The notes under the pieces are model-generated. The model saw nothing but the letters and a program-made list of their open reading frames with translations, ran no database searches and was not told where the DNA came from. The translations under genes and the position numbers were made by a program. DNA of 64,000 bases from G963556115 sp963678205 (GTDB lineage: Bacteria > Planctomycetota > SZUA-567): positions 1,178,001-1,242,000 of the forward strand of contig OY782760.1 in the NCBI GenBank assembly GCA_963678205.1, read 5' to 3'. Positions 52,871-61,165 of the stretch are shown piece by piece; positions within the stretch are counted from its first letter, which is position 1, and every line of letters starts with the position of its first letter.

Positions 52871-54127
52871 ATGAATAAATGTGCTGTGCTCTCTGTTGGG
52901 CAGGAGATACTATTTGGGTATACATTGGATACCAATGCTGCTTTTTTTTGTAATGAAATGAGAGCGTTGGGGATAGAGGTCGTTGAAATGAGAACAGTCA
53001 ATGACGGCCTTGAGGATATTGTTGATGCGATAAAAGATCTTGAGACTGTTGCTGATATAATCTTGGTCTCAGGAGGTTTAGGCCCTACTCCTGATGACCT
53101 TACCAGACAGGCTATTGCTGATGCTGCTGGGGTTGAACTTGTTTTTAGTGAAGAGCTTCTAGACGAAATTAAGGCTCGGTTTGATAGAATGAACGTGCCG
53201 ATGGTCGAAAGTAATAAAGCACAGGCAATGTTGCCTGCGACCGGCTCTGCACTTCGTAATAATTGTGGAACGGCTCCTGGGGTCAGATGTATAGTTGGCA
53301 GCGCTCTGGTGTTTTCAATGCCTGGTGTGCCGAGTGAAATGAAAGCAATGTATGCTGAGAGTGTAAGACCAGAGCTTATAAAGCTCGGTGGAAATAATGA
53401 ATATTATATTAAGAGAATGCATATGTGCGGTATTGGTGAATCAAGTGTTGGGGATTATCTAAGAGAGCTTAGACGCAAGTATCCTACTCTTGAGATTGGT
53501 ACTACGGTAGATCATTATGTTGTCACAGTACGAGTAAGCGGTACAGATACAGCACTCGCTTCTGAAGTTACTGAACTTATAAGAGCTAAAGCAGGAGGTG
53601 CTTTATTCGGTGAAGATGGTATGACTCTGCAAGGAGTGATAATAAACAGTCTATTAGCAAAGAATAAGACTGTTGCACTGGCTGAGAGTTGTACAGGAGG
53701 AATAATTGCTGCGGAGCTTGTTGGGGTAAGTGGTGCGTCAAAGGCATTGCTTGAAGGTGTTGTATGTTATAGTAACCAGTCTAAAATTAATACTCTTGGA
53801 GTTGATAAAGAGATTATTGAGAATTATGGAGCTGTCAGTGCGCGCTGTGCCAAGGCAATGGCTGAAGGAGTTAGAAATAAAACAGGGGCTGATTATGCCC
53901 TTTCTGTTACTGGTATTGCCGGTCCTGACGGGGGCTCGGCGGAAAAACCGGTTGGAACTGTCTTTTTTGCAATAGCGACTCCAGAAAAGACTTTGGTCTT
54001 TAAAAGAGTATTGCCGGAGAGTGAAAGAAATACAACGCGGCTTTTCTCTGCACATATTGCAATGAACGTACTGCGACTTATAATTGATGATAGGCAATGT
54101 GGCGAGGAGATTGCGCTTGAAAAATAA
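52871..54127 (+). CDS. cinA: CinA: nicotinamide-nucleotide amidohydrolase/pyrophosphatase
   Basis: The 418-residue protein has both CinA domains. The N-terminal MoCF-like part has SVGQEILFGYTLDTNA, VSGGLGPTPDDLTRQAIA and FSMPGVPSEMKAMY. The C-terminal PncC part has ALAESCTGGIIAAELVG, GVVCYSNQSK and SVTGIAGPDGGSAEKPVGTVFFAIA with its catalytic serine. CinA recycles damaged or by-product pyridine nucleotides and is often linked to competence. Its last codons overlap the start of the next gene. Confidence 0.95.
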   Translation: MNKCAVLSVGQEILFGYTLDTNAAFFCNEMRALGIEVVEMRTVNDGLEDIVDAIKDLETVADIILVSGGLGPTPDDLTRQAIADAAGVELVFSEELLDEIKARFDRMNVPMVESNKAQAMLPATGSALRNNCGTAPGVRCIVGSALVFSMPGVPSEMKAMYAESVRPELIKLGGNNEYYIKRMHMCGIGESSVGDYLRELRRKYPTLEIGTTVDHYVVTVRVSGTDTALASEVTELIRAKAGGALFGEDGMTLQGVIINSLLAKNKTVALAESCTGGIIAAELVGVSGASKALLEGVVCYSNQSKINTLGVDKEIIENYGAVSARCAKAMAEGVRNKTGADYALSVTGIAGPDGGSAEKPVGTVFFAIATPEKTLVFKRVLPESERNTTRLFSAHIAMNVLRLIIDDRQCGEEIALEK

Positions 54128-54866
54128 CTCCATATATGGGATTATCTCTGATATTCATGCAAATGAAGAAGCCTTGAAAGCTGTACTTGCTTTTGGTAAG
54201 GAAAAAGGTGTTGAAGAATATATTTGCCTTGGAGATGTGATCGGATATGGGGCGGCTGTAAATGAGTGTGTTGAGCTCGTGCGCGAAAATTGTAAGGTAG
54301 TTGTACAAGGTAATCATGATGCGGATCTTATTCCACCACGTAATATAAGGATGGTTAGTGAAGCAGTCGTTGCATTGGACTATGCTTATAATGAACTGAC
54401 AAATGATAATAAGGCTTGGCTCATGGAACTTTGTCATCCTGTTGACGTGCCTGAAGCAGCAGTTATTGCAGTTCATGGGTCTTTGGAGCATCGTGATAAT
54501 TATATCTTTACTCATAATGATGTGAAGATTAATTTTAATCTTCTTAAGAAGAATTATCCGCTTGATAACATTATGTTCTTTGGTCATTCGCATCTACCTA
54601 TGGTGATTGGAGAAAAAAAAGTTGTGACTTCTGTAACTGAGGACACAAGCTTTAATCTTGGAGAAGGTACAAAGTATTTAATAAACCCAGGGAGTGTTGG
54701 GCAGCCACGGGATAAAGTCTCTAAAGCTAGTTTTGCTATATACTACCCAGGGAAGAATATTCTCAATATCCATAGGGTTGAATATGATATTGAGAAGGAA
54801 AAGATGAAGATTAATGCAGCAGGACTGCCGAAAAGAAATGCCATGCGCCTAAGCTGTGGTGTTTAG
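54117..54866 (+). CDS. Calcineurin-like metallophosphoesterase
   Basis: The 249-residue protein shows all metal-binding blocks of the family: ISDIHANEEAL, CLGDVIGYG, VQGNHDADLI, AVHGSLEH and FGHSHLPMV. It resembles YfcE/diadenosine-tetraphosphatase-like enzymes that act on nucleotides or phosphodiesters. The chosen start is TTG 54117: GAGGAG ends seven bases upstream, and it overlaps cinA by 11 bases. The in-frame ATG at 54087 would overlap further and lacks a ribosome site. The real substrate is unknown. Confidence 0.85.
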   Translation: MKNNSIYGIISDIHANEEALKAVLAFGKEKGVEEYICLGDVIGYGAAVNECVELVRENCKVVVQGNHDADLIPPRNIRMVSEAVVALDYAYNELTNDNKAWLMELCHPVDVPEAAVIAVHGSLEHRDNYIFTHNDVKINFNLLKKNYPLDNIMFFGHSHLPMVIGEKKVVTSVTEDTSFNLGEGTKYLINPGSVGQPRDKVSKASFAIYYPGKNILNIHRVEYDIEKEKMKINAAGLPKRNAMRLSCGV

Positions 54867-54929
54867 TAAATGGTTAAGTGTTTAAGATTAATAAATTCAG
54901 ATGATTAATTATAATTATAAGGGATAGAT

Positions 54930-55235
54930 ATGAGTAAAATTACTACAGAAGATGTTGAGAAGATAGCACTGCTCTCAAGACTCAAGCTTACTGAAGGCGA
55001 AGTTGAAATGTTCAGAGGACAGCTTGGTGATATTATAGATTATATTGAGATGCTCAGTGAGGTAGATATTGAAGGCGTTGAGCCATTTATAAATGCTGCT
55101 AGCGAAGGCAATGTATTTAGAAATGATATTTTGAGAGATGATGATGAAAATCTTTCAAATGAGCAGGCGACCCAGAATGCCCCTCAGAAGGGTGACGGAT
55201 TCTTCAAAGTTCCGGCGACTATCGCTACGAACTAG
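54930..55235 (+). CDS. gatC: Aspartyl/glutamyl-tRNA amidotransferase subunit C
   Basis: The 101-residue protein is GatC, with TTEDVEKIALLSRLKLTEGE, LGDIIDYIEMLSEVDIEGVEP and RNDILRDD followed by the FFKVPATI end. It clasps GatA in the enzyme that amidates mischarged Glu-tRNA(Gln) or Asp-tRNA(Asn). It is 44 bases before gatA. gatB is not in the window. Confidence 0.95.
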   Translation: MSKITTEDVEKIALLSRLKLTEGEVEMFRGQLGDIIDYIEMLSEVDIEGVEPFINAASEGNVFRNDILRDDDENLSNEQATQNAPQKGDGFFKVPATIATN

Positions 55236-55279
55236 TGCTATTTATTTTTAATTGTAATTAAATAATAAAGGATAGAAAA

Positions 55280-56728
55280 TTGAAGGTTTATGAATTGAGC
55301 GCAGTGGCAATACGAGAGAAGGTTGCTGCTGGTGAGATAAAAGCTAGAGAGATTGTTGATTATTTGCTTGCTCGTATCGATGAATTTGATAGTGAAATTT
55401 GTGCTTTTGTGAGTGTCGAATATGAGTCTGCAAGAACCAGAGCAGATGAGATTGACGCAAGGGTTGCTGCTGGTGATACTGTAGGTAGACTGCTAGGGGT
55501 ACCGATTGCACTAAAGGATAATTTGTGTGTACGTGATGGGCTTACTACCTGCGCTAGCAAGATGCTTGAAGATTTTAGACCTCCATATTCCGCTAGTGTT
55601 GTTGAAAAATTGCTTGCAGAAGGTGCTATTATAATTGGCAAGACAAACCTTGATGAATTTGCAATGGGAAGTTCTACTGAGAACTCTGCTCTCAAGCAGA
55701 CAAAAAATCCTTGGAATAAAAAATGTGTGCCTGGGGGGTCTTCAGGTGGTTCTGCTGCTGCAGTTGCTGCTGGATTTGCACCTCTTGCACTTGGAAGTGA
55801 TACAGGAGGGTCTATTAGACAGCCTGCTTCATATTGCGGTGTTGTCGGCATGAAGCCTACATATGGCGCTGTGAGCCGTTATGGACTTGTGGCTTTCGGA
55901 TCAAGCCTTGACCAGATAGGTCCATTTGCCAGGACTGTTGAAGATGCTGCGCTTCTGCTTGATGTTATCTCGGGAAGTGATGATAGAGACTCAACATCAG
56001 CTAAGAAAAAGCTTCCTTTAACGCTTGATTATAATTCAGATTTGACAGGTTTAAAGGTTGGACTGCCCTCAGAGTACTTTAATACAGATGGACTTTCTGA
56101 AGAGGTGAAAGATGCGGTAATAGCTGCTACTGAGAAGCTTAAAGACGCTGGAGCAGAAATCAAGGAAGTGCACCTTCCTATGGTAAAATATGCTGTGGGA
56201 ACATACTATATCATTGCTACTGCTGAAGCGAGTTCCAACCTTTCACGCTTTGATGGGGTGCATTATGGGCATAGATGTGATAAAGCTACAGATATCATAG
56301 ATCTATTTTCTCGCAGTAGAGAAGAGGGATTTGGTGATGAGGTAAAAAGACGTATCATGCTTGGTAACTATGTATTGTCTGCAGGGTATTATGATGCATA
56401 TTATTTGAGAGCTCTCAAAGTAAGACAAAGGATTGCAGAAGACTTTGATAAAGCTTTTTCAGAGGTTGATGTTATTGCTTCTCCTGCTGCTCCTACAACT
56501 GCGTTTAAGATAGGTGAAAAAACTAGTGATCCACTAGCTATGTATTTATCAGATATTTATACAATCAGTGCAAATTTAGCAGGAATACCCGGGGTTTGCG
56601 TGCCATGTGCTCAGGATAGTAATGGACTTCCTGTCGGCTTACAGCTCCTTGCAGATAATTTCAAGGACGATCTTCTCTTCAAAACTTCATATGTTATAAA
56701 TAACGCTGAAAATGGTGTAGCATTTTAG
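55280..56728 (+). CDS. gatA: Aspartyl/glutamyl-tRNA amidotransferase subunit A
   Basis: The 482-residue protein is full-length GatA, an amidase-signature enzyme. The Ser-cisSer-Lys triad is shown by the Lys in PIALKDNLCV, GGSSGGSAAAVAAG and GSDTGGSIRQPASYCG; LDEFAMGSSTENSA and GLQLLADNF are also conserved. It releases ammonia from glutamine for the amidation. The start is a TTG at 55280 with AAAGGA seven bases upstream; no in-frame ATG fits the family start. Confidence 0.96.
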   Translation: MKVYELSAVAIREKVAAGEIKAREIVDYLLARIDEFDSEICAFVSVEYESARTRADEIDARVAAGDTVGRLLGVPIALKDNLCVRDGLTTCASKMLEDFRPPYSASVVEKLLAEGAIIIGKTNLDEFAMGSSTENSALKQTKNPWNKKCVPGGSSGGSAAAVAAGFAPLALGSDTGGSIRQPASYCGVVGMKPTYGAVSRYGLVAFGSSLDQIGPFARTVEDAALLLDVISGSDDRDSTSAKKKLPLTLDYNSDLTGLKVGLPSEYFNTDGLSEEVKDAVIAATEKLKDAGAEIKEVHLPMVKYAVGTYYIIATAEASSNLSRFDGVHYGHRCDKATDIIDLFSRSREEGFGDEVKRRIMLGNYVLSAGYYDAYYLRALKVRQRIAEDFDKAFSEVDVIASPAAPTTAFKIGEKTSDPLAMYLSDIYTISANLAGIPGVCVPCAQDSNGLPVGLQLLADNFKDDLLFKTSYVINNAENGVAF

Positions 56729-56770
56729 GTGAGTAGTGACATTTGAAAAAAGTATAGCAGGGATATACTT

Positions 56771-57385
56771 ATGCCGCATAGATATGTGATAAAAAAATGG
56801 ATAAGGTTAAAACGAGTTATTAAAAAACTGGCAAGATCGCATAACTCGTCACACGACTTGGCAATGGGAGCCGCAATCGGCTTTTTTGTAGGTATGTTGC
56901 CGATTATGGGGATTCAGATGGTTGTTGCTGCGGCTATTGCTGCAATATTCAGGGTTAGTAAGATTGCTGCTGTTCTCCCTGTGTGGATCTCTAATCCCTT
57001 GACATTTATTCCTCTTTACGGGTTTAATTATTGGTTGGGTAATGTTTTGACCGGACTTGGTCCTAACCATGAAGAATATAGAGAGGTTTTGCGTAAAGTG
57101 GTTGAACTTACTAATACGGCAGGTTTTTTTGATGGTATAATTGAGGGGACAAAGCTTTTTGGAAGCTTGGGTCGTGATGCGGTATATAGTCTTTGTATAG
57201 GCTCTGTAATTGTTGGGATTATTTCAGCAATTATAAGTTACCCAGTATGTATGAAGCTGATAAATATATTAAGACATAGACGAGCAAGAAAACGTTTTGC
57301 TAGACATGAAAGAGTTTCTGAGATTATTCGTCGAGATAGTAAGGTAGATCTCTCTGTGGATAATAGTGAAGATGATATGGGATAA
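56771..57385 (+). CDS. DUF2062 membrane protein
   Basis: The 204-residue product matches DUF2062: a basic N-terminal helix, HDLAMGAAIGFFVGMLPIMGIQMVV, VLPVWISNPLTFIPLYGFNYWLG, then two later membrane helices and a basic, charged tail. Members are small polytopic membrane proteins often near lipid or surface-sugar genes; the function is not established. It follows gatA by 42 bases and is the last gene before a strong terminator. Confidence 0.85.
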   Translation: MPHRYVIKKWIRLKRVIKKLARSHNSSHDLAMGAAIGFFVGMLPIMGIQMVVAAAIAAIFRVSKIAAVLPVWISNPLTFIPLYGFNYWLGNVLTGLGPNHEEYREVLRKVVELTNTAGFFDGIIEGTKLFGSLGRDAVYSLCIGSVIVGIISAIISYPVCMKLINILRHRRARKRFARHERVSEIIRRDSKVDLSVDNSEDDMG

Positions 57386-57401
57386 GATCCTTAGCTTTCT
57401 T

Positions 57402-57449
57402 TTCTAATAATAATAGCCAACTGAAAACAGTTGGCTATTATTATTAGAA
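57402..57449. terminator. Long perfect hairpin, bidirectional terminator
   Basis: A 22-bp perfect stem (57402-57423 with 57428-57449) around a four-base AAAA loop lies between the DUF2062 gene and the convergent small gene at 57464. Its length is well above the usual terminator stem. Confidence 0.85.
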
Positions 57450-57463
57450 AAGAGTATTAGGTT

Positions 57464-57808
57464 TTAAGCAGTTTTTTTGAGTTGATATTCGTATGACTCT
57501 AATTGTTCATATAGAAGATTTGCTTTTGCTTCTAACTGTTCAAGGTTTATCGTTCTAGATAAGGATTTCGCATTTCTCGCACATTTTATGAGGTGTACTA
57601 GTTGGTTAATAAGTTTTAGTGCACGAGCTGAAAAATCTTCGTATTTTTCAAGTTTTAGATCTGCTGAGTAAGATTCCACTCGATTGAATCCACTGTGGCA
57701 GAACTCACCTACTTGCTTCGCGTGTATATAAAGTGCGTCACGAAGAAAGCATATTTTAACTGAGTCGTTTTCATTGTTTTCGTCCATGTTGTTTGCGTTA
57801 ATATCCAT
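57464..57808 (-). CDS. Small helical protein of unknown function
   Basis: The 114-residue product is acidic at its N-terminus (MDINANNMDENNENDS) and otherwise reads as amphipathic helices: VKICFLRDALYIHAKQVGE, SARALKLINQLVHLIKCAR and LEQLEAKANLLYEQLESYEYQL, a coiled coil or four-helix bundle. It has three cysteines, no signal peptide and no membrane segment. AAGGAG lies ten bases before the ATG, so it is probably real. I do not recognise the family. It stands alone. Confidence 0.7.
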   Translation of the reverse strand: MDINANNMDENNENDSVKICFLRDALYIHAKQVGEFCHSGFNRVESYSADLKLEKYEDFSARALKLINQLVHLIKCARNAKSLSRTINLEQLEAKANLLYEQLESYEYQLKKTA

Positions 57809-58215
57809 ATTTTCGCTTCTCCTTGAGTGTTGACTGAAAAGAACGTGGAGGGAACTTTACAGTTTTTAATTTCCTTGTTAAAAACTAATAATGAATAAAT
57901 TAGCAAATATCATACCAGTGGGAGTGTAAGTTGCTTGGCAGGTGAGTAATGAAAAAGAATGCCGGCTTTTATAGAGTATTAGGCAATTTTAGTATGTTTT
58001 GAGATTTGTGTATGGTTAAATTTGTTCGGTATGTCAGGATTAATCCGGCGGTATTTTCCGGCGGTATTTTCTGTTTTAGGAAATAAATTGGTACCAATAA
58101 GGGGATTTTTTTTGTAAAACAGTGAGTAATGTCTGGTGGCATATACTATTAAATGCGGCATAAACTTTATAAATAATTATACAATTTTATATCGTATGCA
58201 TAGCTGTTGATTCTT
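57809..58215. other. Gene-free AT-rich region
   Basis: No gene, promoter close to consensus or stable fold was supported. A short direct repeat of GGCGGTATTTTC occurs near 58040-58070 (two copies 13 bases apart). Confidence 0.4.
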
Positions 58216-58475
58216 TTATTTTTTTAATGCGTTTGAAATGTTTTGAAGAACTTTTATTACAGCTTTTTCTGTTTGCTCAGGGTTGTGTTTTTCTATGTAC
58301 TTTAGAATCTCATCATGGTATTTTATAGCTCTATTATAACCCATTGAATCGATAATTTCAAAAAGCCTATTCTCAAAAATATCTGAAATTGCTGTGGAAA
58401 TTTTAACTATGTTTTTATTGTGTGTTGTGTGGGCAATGGCTGTGTGTCAAGAAACATAGATTTTAGGGAACTCAT
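58216..58475 (-). pseudogene. Remnant of a GntR-family (FCD domain) regulator
   Basis: From 58446 down to a TAA at 58216-58218, one minus-strand frame of 76 codons reads like the C-terminal half of an FCD-type GntR regulator: HTAIAHTTHNKNIVKI (the F-H-x-A-I-A-x-A-x-x-N block of the ligand pocket) and YHDEILKYIEKHNPEQTEKAV (the final H-x-x-I-x-x-A-I block). A TGA at 58447 interrupts it exactly before the H-x-A-I-A block, and an ATG at 58475 with AAAGG opens a different frame that would need a shift at CACACA to join. The helix-turn-helix half is missing. It sits beside the ketose epimerase/ABC locus, which it may once have controlled. Confidence 0.55.
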
Positions 58476-58602
58476 TTGTATTACCTTTCTCTTCCTTCAT
58501 TTTTTTATGAATATTTTAAGAATGGAAATACCTTCAGCTGGGTATAGCTGAAGGCTATCTAGAAATATAGTATGCTTTAATATAAAAAAGCCGGATGTAA
58601 AT
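58476..58602. other. Short region with one hairpin
   Basis: CCTTCAGCT (58531-58539) pairs with AGCTGAAGG (58546-58554). No gene is here. The stem may be an old terminator of the decayed regulator or of the neighbouring gene. Confidence 0.4.
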
Positions 58603-58641
58603 GAAAACCCCAGCACATATTATTTCTATGCTGGGGTTTTC
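58603..58641 (-). terminator. Terminator of the epimerase gene
   Basis: A perfect 13-bp stem (58603-58615 with 58629-58641, GAAAACCCCAGCA) with a 13-base loop lies 39 bases after the stop; the minus-strand right arm ends in TTTTC. It works in both directions. Confidence 0.85.
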
Positions 58642-58679
58642 ATTCTTACTGTTGAAACATTATATAAATAACGATAATA

Positions 58680-59564
58680 TTAGTTATCCATGATGTCGTC
58701 GAGAAGACTGCGAACGAATCTTACTGATTGACGAGTTTGATCTTCAATCTTATCATATTCCATAAGATCGTGGTATAGAGCTACTGACATCGCAATGTCG
58801 CCTTGTGCTTTCACAAATGGTTCCATTGATATAGGACCTGTGTAGCCAATTGTTTTTAGATTGGTGAAAATTTCTCTCCAAGGAAGCATACCAAGACCAG
58901 GCATCTTACGATTGTTTTCGCCGATATGGAAGTGATTCAAACGTTTACCTGCAATAGCAATTGCTTCTGCGAAAGAATTTTCTTCAATATTCATATGGAA
59001 TGTATCTAAATGAACCCCCAAGCTGTCACTGCCAACTTCATCGATAAGTTTTATCGCTTCCTGAGCAGTGTTGACTAGGAAGTTTTCGAATCTGTTTACA
59101 ACTTCTACGTTGAATATTACTCCACAGTCTTCGTAAACCTTGGTAACTTCTTTGAGCGATTTTACAGAGTTTTCCCAATATATTGGTTTTTCTGAAAGAT
59201 CCTTGATCCTGCCGTTCCAAGAACTGTGAACAAGGCCGCTACAATGTTTAATATTTGCCTTTGCCATATTTTTTGCACATTCAGTAAGGAACTTCATGCC
59301 ACGAGCTCTCTCTTCAGCGTCTGGACTACCAATATCTGAACCAATAGGAAGACCCATACTACCTACAAGTGTAACTCCTAATCTTTCGCCTTCTTCTTTT
59401 ACTCTCTTAGCTTCTGCATCATCAAACGCTATAATGTAGTCAGCACCAAGTTCGAAGAGATCAAAGCCCATATCCTTAGCTTTTGCAATTGATGGGAACT
59501 GATCATCAGCCCATGTGTTATTAAATACTGCGAAGTGTACACCTACTTTGTTTGAGTAACTCAT
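58680..59564 (-). CDS. Sugar phosphate isomerase/epimerase-like protein (ketose 3-epimerase type)
   Basis: The 294-residue TIM-barrel protein belongs to the xylose-isomerase-like superfamily and looks like the D-tagatose/D-psicose 3-epimerase branch. Metal ligands are visible: Glu in NVEVVNRFENFLVNTAQEA, Asp in GVHLDTFHMNIEE, His in NHFHIGENNRKMPG and Glu in ISMEPF. These enzymes invert carbon 3 of free ketoses. A canonical promoter lies just upstream, and the gene diverges from a sugar ABC importer, so it probably acts on the imported sugar. Which ketose is unknown. Confidence 0.88.
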   Translation of the reverse strand: MSYSNKVGVHFAVFNNTWADDQFPSIAKAKDMGFDLFELGADYIIAFDDAEAKRVKEEGERLGVTLVGSMGLPIGSDIGSPDAEERARGMKFLTECAKNMAKANIKHCSGLVHSSWNGRIKDLSEKPIYWENSVKSLKEVTKVYEDCGVIFNVEVVNRFENFLVNTAQEAIKLIDEVGSDSLGVHLDTFHMNIEENSFAEAIAIAGKRLNHFHIGENNRKMPGLGMLPWREIFTNLKTIGYTGPISMEPFVKAQGDIAMSVALYHDLMEYDKIEDQTRQSVRFVRSLLDDIMDN

Positions 59565-59635
59565 GATTGATTTTTCCTTTTCTTTGTATTCAACTGGTAA
59601 AAAAAAACTCTAAAAGGTGAATAAATTTAATTGAA

Positions 59636-59664
59636 ATTATAATAAAAAAATGTCAAAATGTTAA
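59636..59664 (-). promoter_or_regulatory. Sigma-70 promoter of the epimerase gene
   Basis: On the minus strand TTAACA (59664-59659), 17 bases and a perfect TATAAT (59641-59636) lie about 70 bases before the start codon. Confidence 0.75.
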
Positions 59665-60050
59665 TTAAATGGAAGTAAGTACTTGTTTTTAAGTTACCTC
59701 TGTAAACTTTTTGTCAATAAATAATTCTATAAACTAAATTATAATAGTTAGTATAGTTATAAATATTTGTTTCAAAACAAGTTGTGATTAAAACTGTCTG
59801 CAGTTTTACTATATTTTTATACAACTTATAAACATATTATACATCATAAACTAAATAAAATGCAAATTTTTTATAAAAAAAAAATAAAATTTGACTAATT
59901 AAAAGTAACAATGTATACTTACAAATAAATGACTAATATTTAATAAAGTTTTTAGATGTAAGCATTATGATAGTTAAATGTTAGATTTATTGTTATTTTG
60001 CGTCTGTGGTTTTTGGTTTTATATCATGTTTTGTTTATGAAGGGAAAAAA
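59665..60050. other. Divergent control region, epimerase/ABC importer
   Basis: No gene is present. It holds both promoters and several short symmetric elements, including TTGTTTCAAAACAA (about 59769-59782) and GTATAC inside the -10 of the plus-strand promoter. A GTATAC core is typical of UxuR/ExuR-type GntR operators, but the flanks are not symmetric enough to be sure. Confidence 0.45.
59891..59919 (+). promoter_or_regulatory. Sigma-70 promoter of the sugar ABC operon
   Basis: TTGACT (59891-59896), exactly 17 bases, TATACT (59914-59919). Two of twelve bases differ from consensus. It starts the binding-protein message about 125 bases before its ATG. Confidence 0.85.
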
Positions 60051-61037
60051 ATGAAAAGAATATTGACTATTTTCGCTTTGCTGTTGCTGGTAGTGACTTT
60101 TACCGCTGAAAAGTCTTTTGCAAAAGATAAATTCAGAATGGGTGTAGTAGTGAAAATTGGTGGTATTCCTTGGTTTAATGCTATGGAGGAAGGCATTAAA
60201 AAGGCTGCTGCGGAAAAAGGTGTTGAAGCTTGGATGATCGGGCCACAGTCTTCTGACCCAGCGCTACAGGTTCGTGCTATTGAAGATTTGATCGCTCAGG
60301 GTGTTGATGCTATCGGTGTTGTGCCAAATGATGCTAAGGTGCTTGAGCCAGTTCTTAAGAGAGCAAAAGAGAAGGGTATTCTTGTTATTACTCATGAGTC
60401 TCCATACCAGAAGTATGCTGATTATGATTTTGAACTTGTTACTGCTAAGTTCTTCGGTGAAACTCATATGAAGCTTTTGGCGGAACAAATGGGTGAAAAG
60501 GGCGGTTATGTCAATTATGTTGGTTCGTTAACTGTTCCTCTACATAATGAATGGGCTGATGCAGCTGTAGCATACCAAAAAGAGCACTATCCTGAAATGT
60601 ACGAAGTTTCATCAAGATTTGGCGTTGCTGAGAGTGCTGATGATTCAAAGCGTACTATGAATGACCTTATTTCAAGTAATCCTGACCTTAAAGGTGTTCT
60701 TGCATTTGGTTCTCAAGGACCAATTGGTGCAGGTCGTGCTGTAAAAGAACGCGGTATGATTGGTAAAATCTTTGTTCTTGGACCTTTCTCTCCAGGTCAG
60801 GGTAAAAGACTTCTTAAAGATGGTTCTGTTTCAGGCGGATTTATGTGGAATCCAATGGTTGCAGGTGAAGTTTTTGTAAACCTTGCTGTTGATGTTGCCA
60901 ATGGTTATAAGCCAAAGAGTGGTGAAACTTACGAAGGTCTTAACGAGTATGAACTAGATGGTAACACTCTTCTAGGTAAGAATATTACTGCAATCAATGT
61001 AGATACTGTTGATGAGCTTGCAGCAATGGGACTATAA
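60051..61037 (+). CDS. Sugar ABC transporter substrate-binding protein
   Basis: The 328-residue protein has a signal peptide (MKRILTIFALLLLVVTFTAE, then KSFAK) and the class I sugar-binding fold: GGIPWFNAMEEGIKKAA, AIEDLIAQGVDAIGVVPND, VLAFGSQGPIGAGRAVKERG, and FMWNPMVAGEVF. It resembles the AI-2/rhamnose-binding (LsrB/RhaS) branch. The chosen ATG follows GAAGGGA; an in-frame ATG 15 codons upstream would spoil the signal peptide. It captures a sugar in the periplasm for the ABC genes downstream; the sugar is unknown. Confidence 0.92.
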   Translation: MKRILTIFALLLLVVTFTAEKSFAKDKFRMGVVVKIGGIPWFNAMEEGIKKAAAEKGVEAWMIGPQSSDPALQVRAIEDLIAQGVDAIGVVPNDAKVLEPVLKRAKEKGILVITHESPYQKYADYDFELVTAKFFGETHMKLLAEQMGEKGGYVNYVGSLTVPLHNEWADAAVAYQKEHYPEMYEVSSRFGVAESADDSKRTMNDLISSNPDLKGVLAFGSQGPIGAGRAVKERGMIGKIFVLGPFSPGQGKRLLKDGSVSGGFMWNPMVAGEVFVNLAVDVANGYKPKSGETYEGLNEYELDGNTLLGKNITAINVDTVDELAAMGL

Positions 61038-61165
61038 GTTATAACAACTATAGTAAAATTTAATACAAACGAATGTAGTTGGTATTTCTCTTCTAGAGAT
61101 GCCAACTACATAATCTTAAATTGTGGTGGTATCACGTAATACTGAAAAATAAAGAAGGAGAAGGA

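Noticed and set aside
57979..58161. 60-residue minus-strand frame in the gap after the small helical gene
   Set aside because: No ribosome site and no protein-like pattern.
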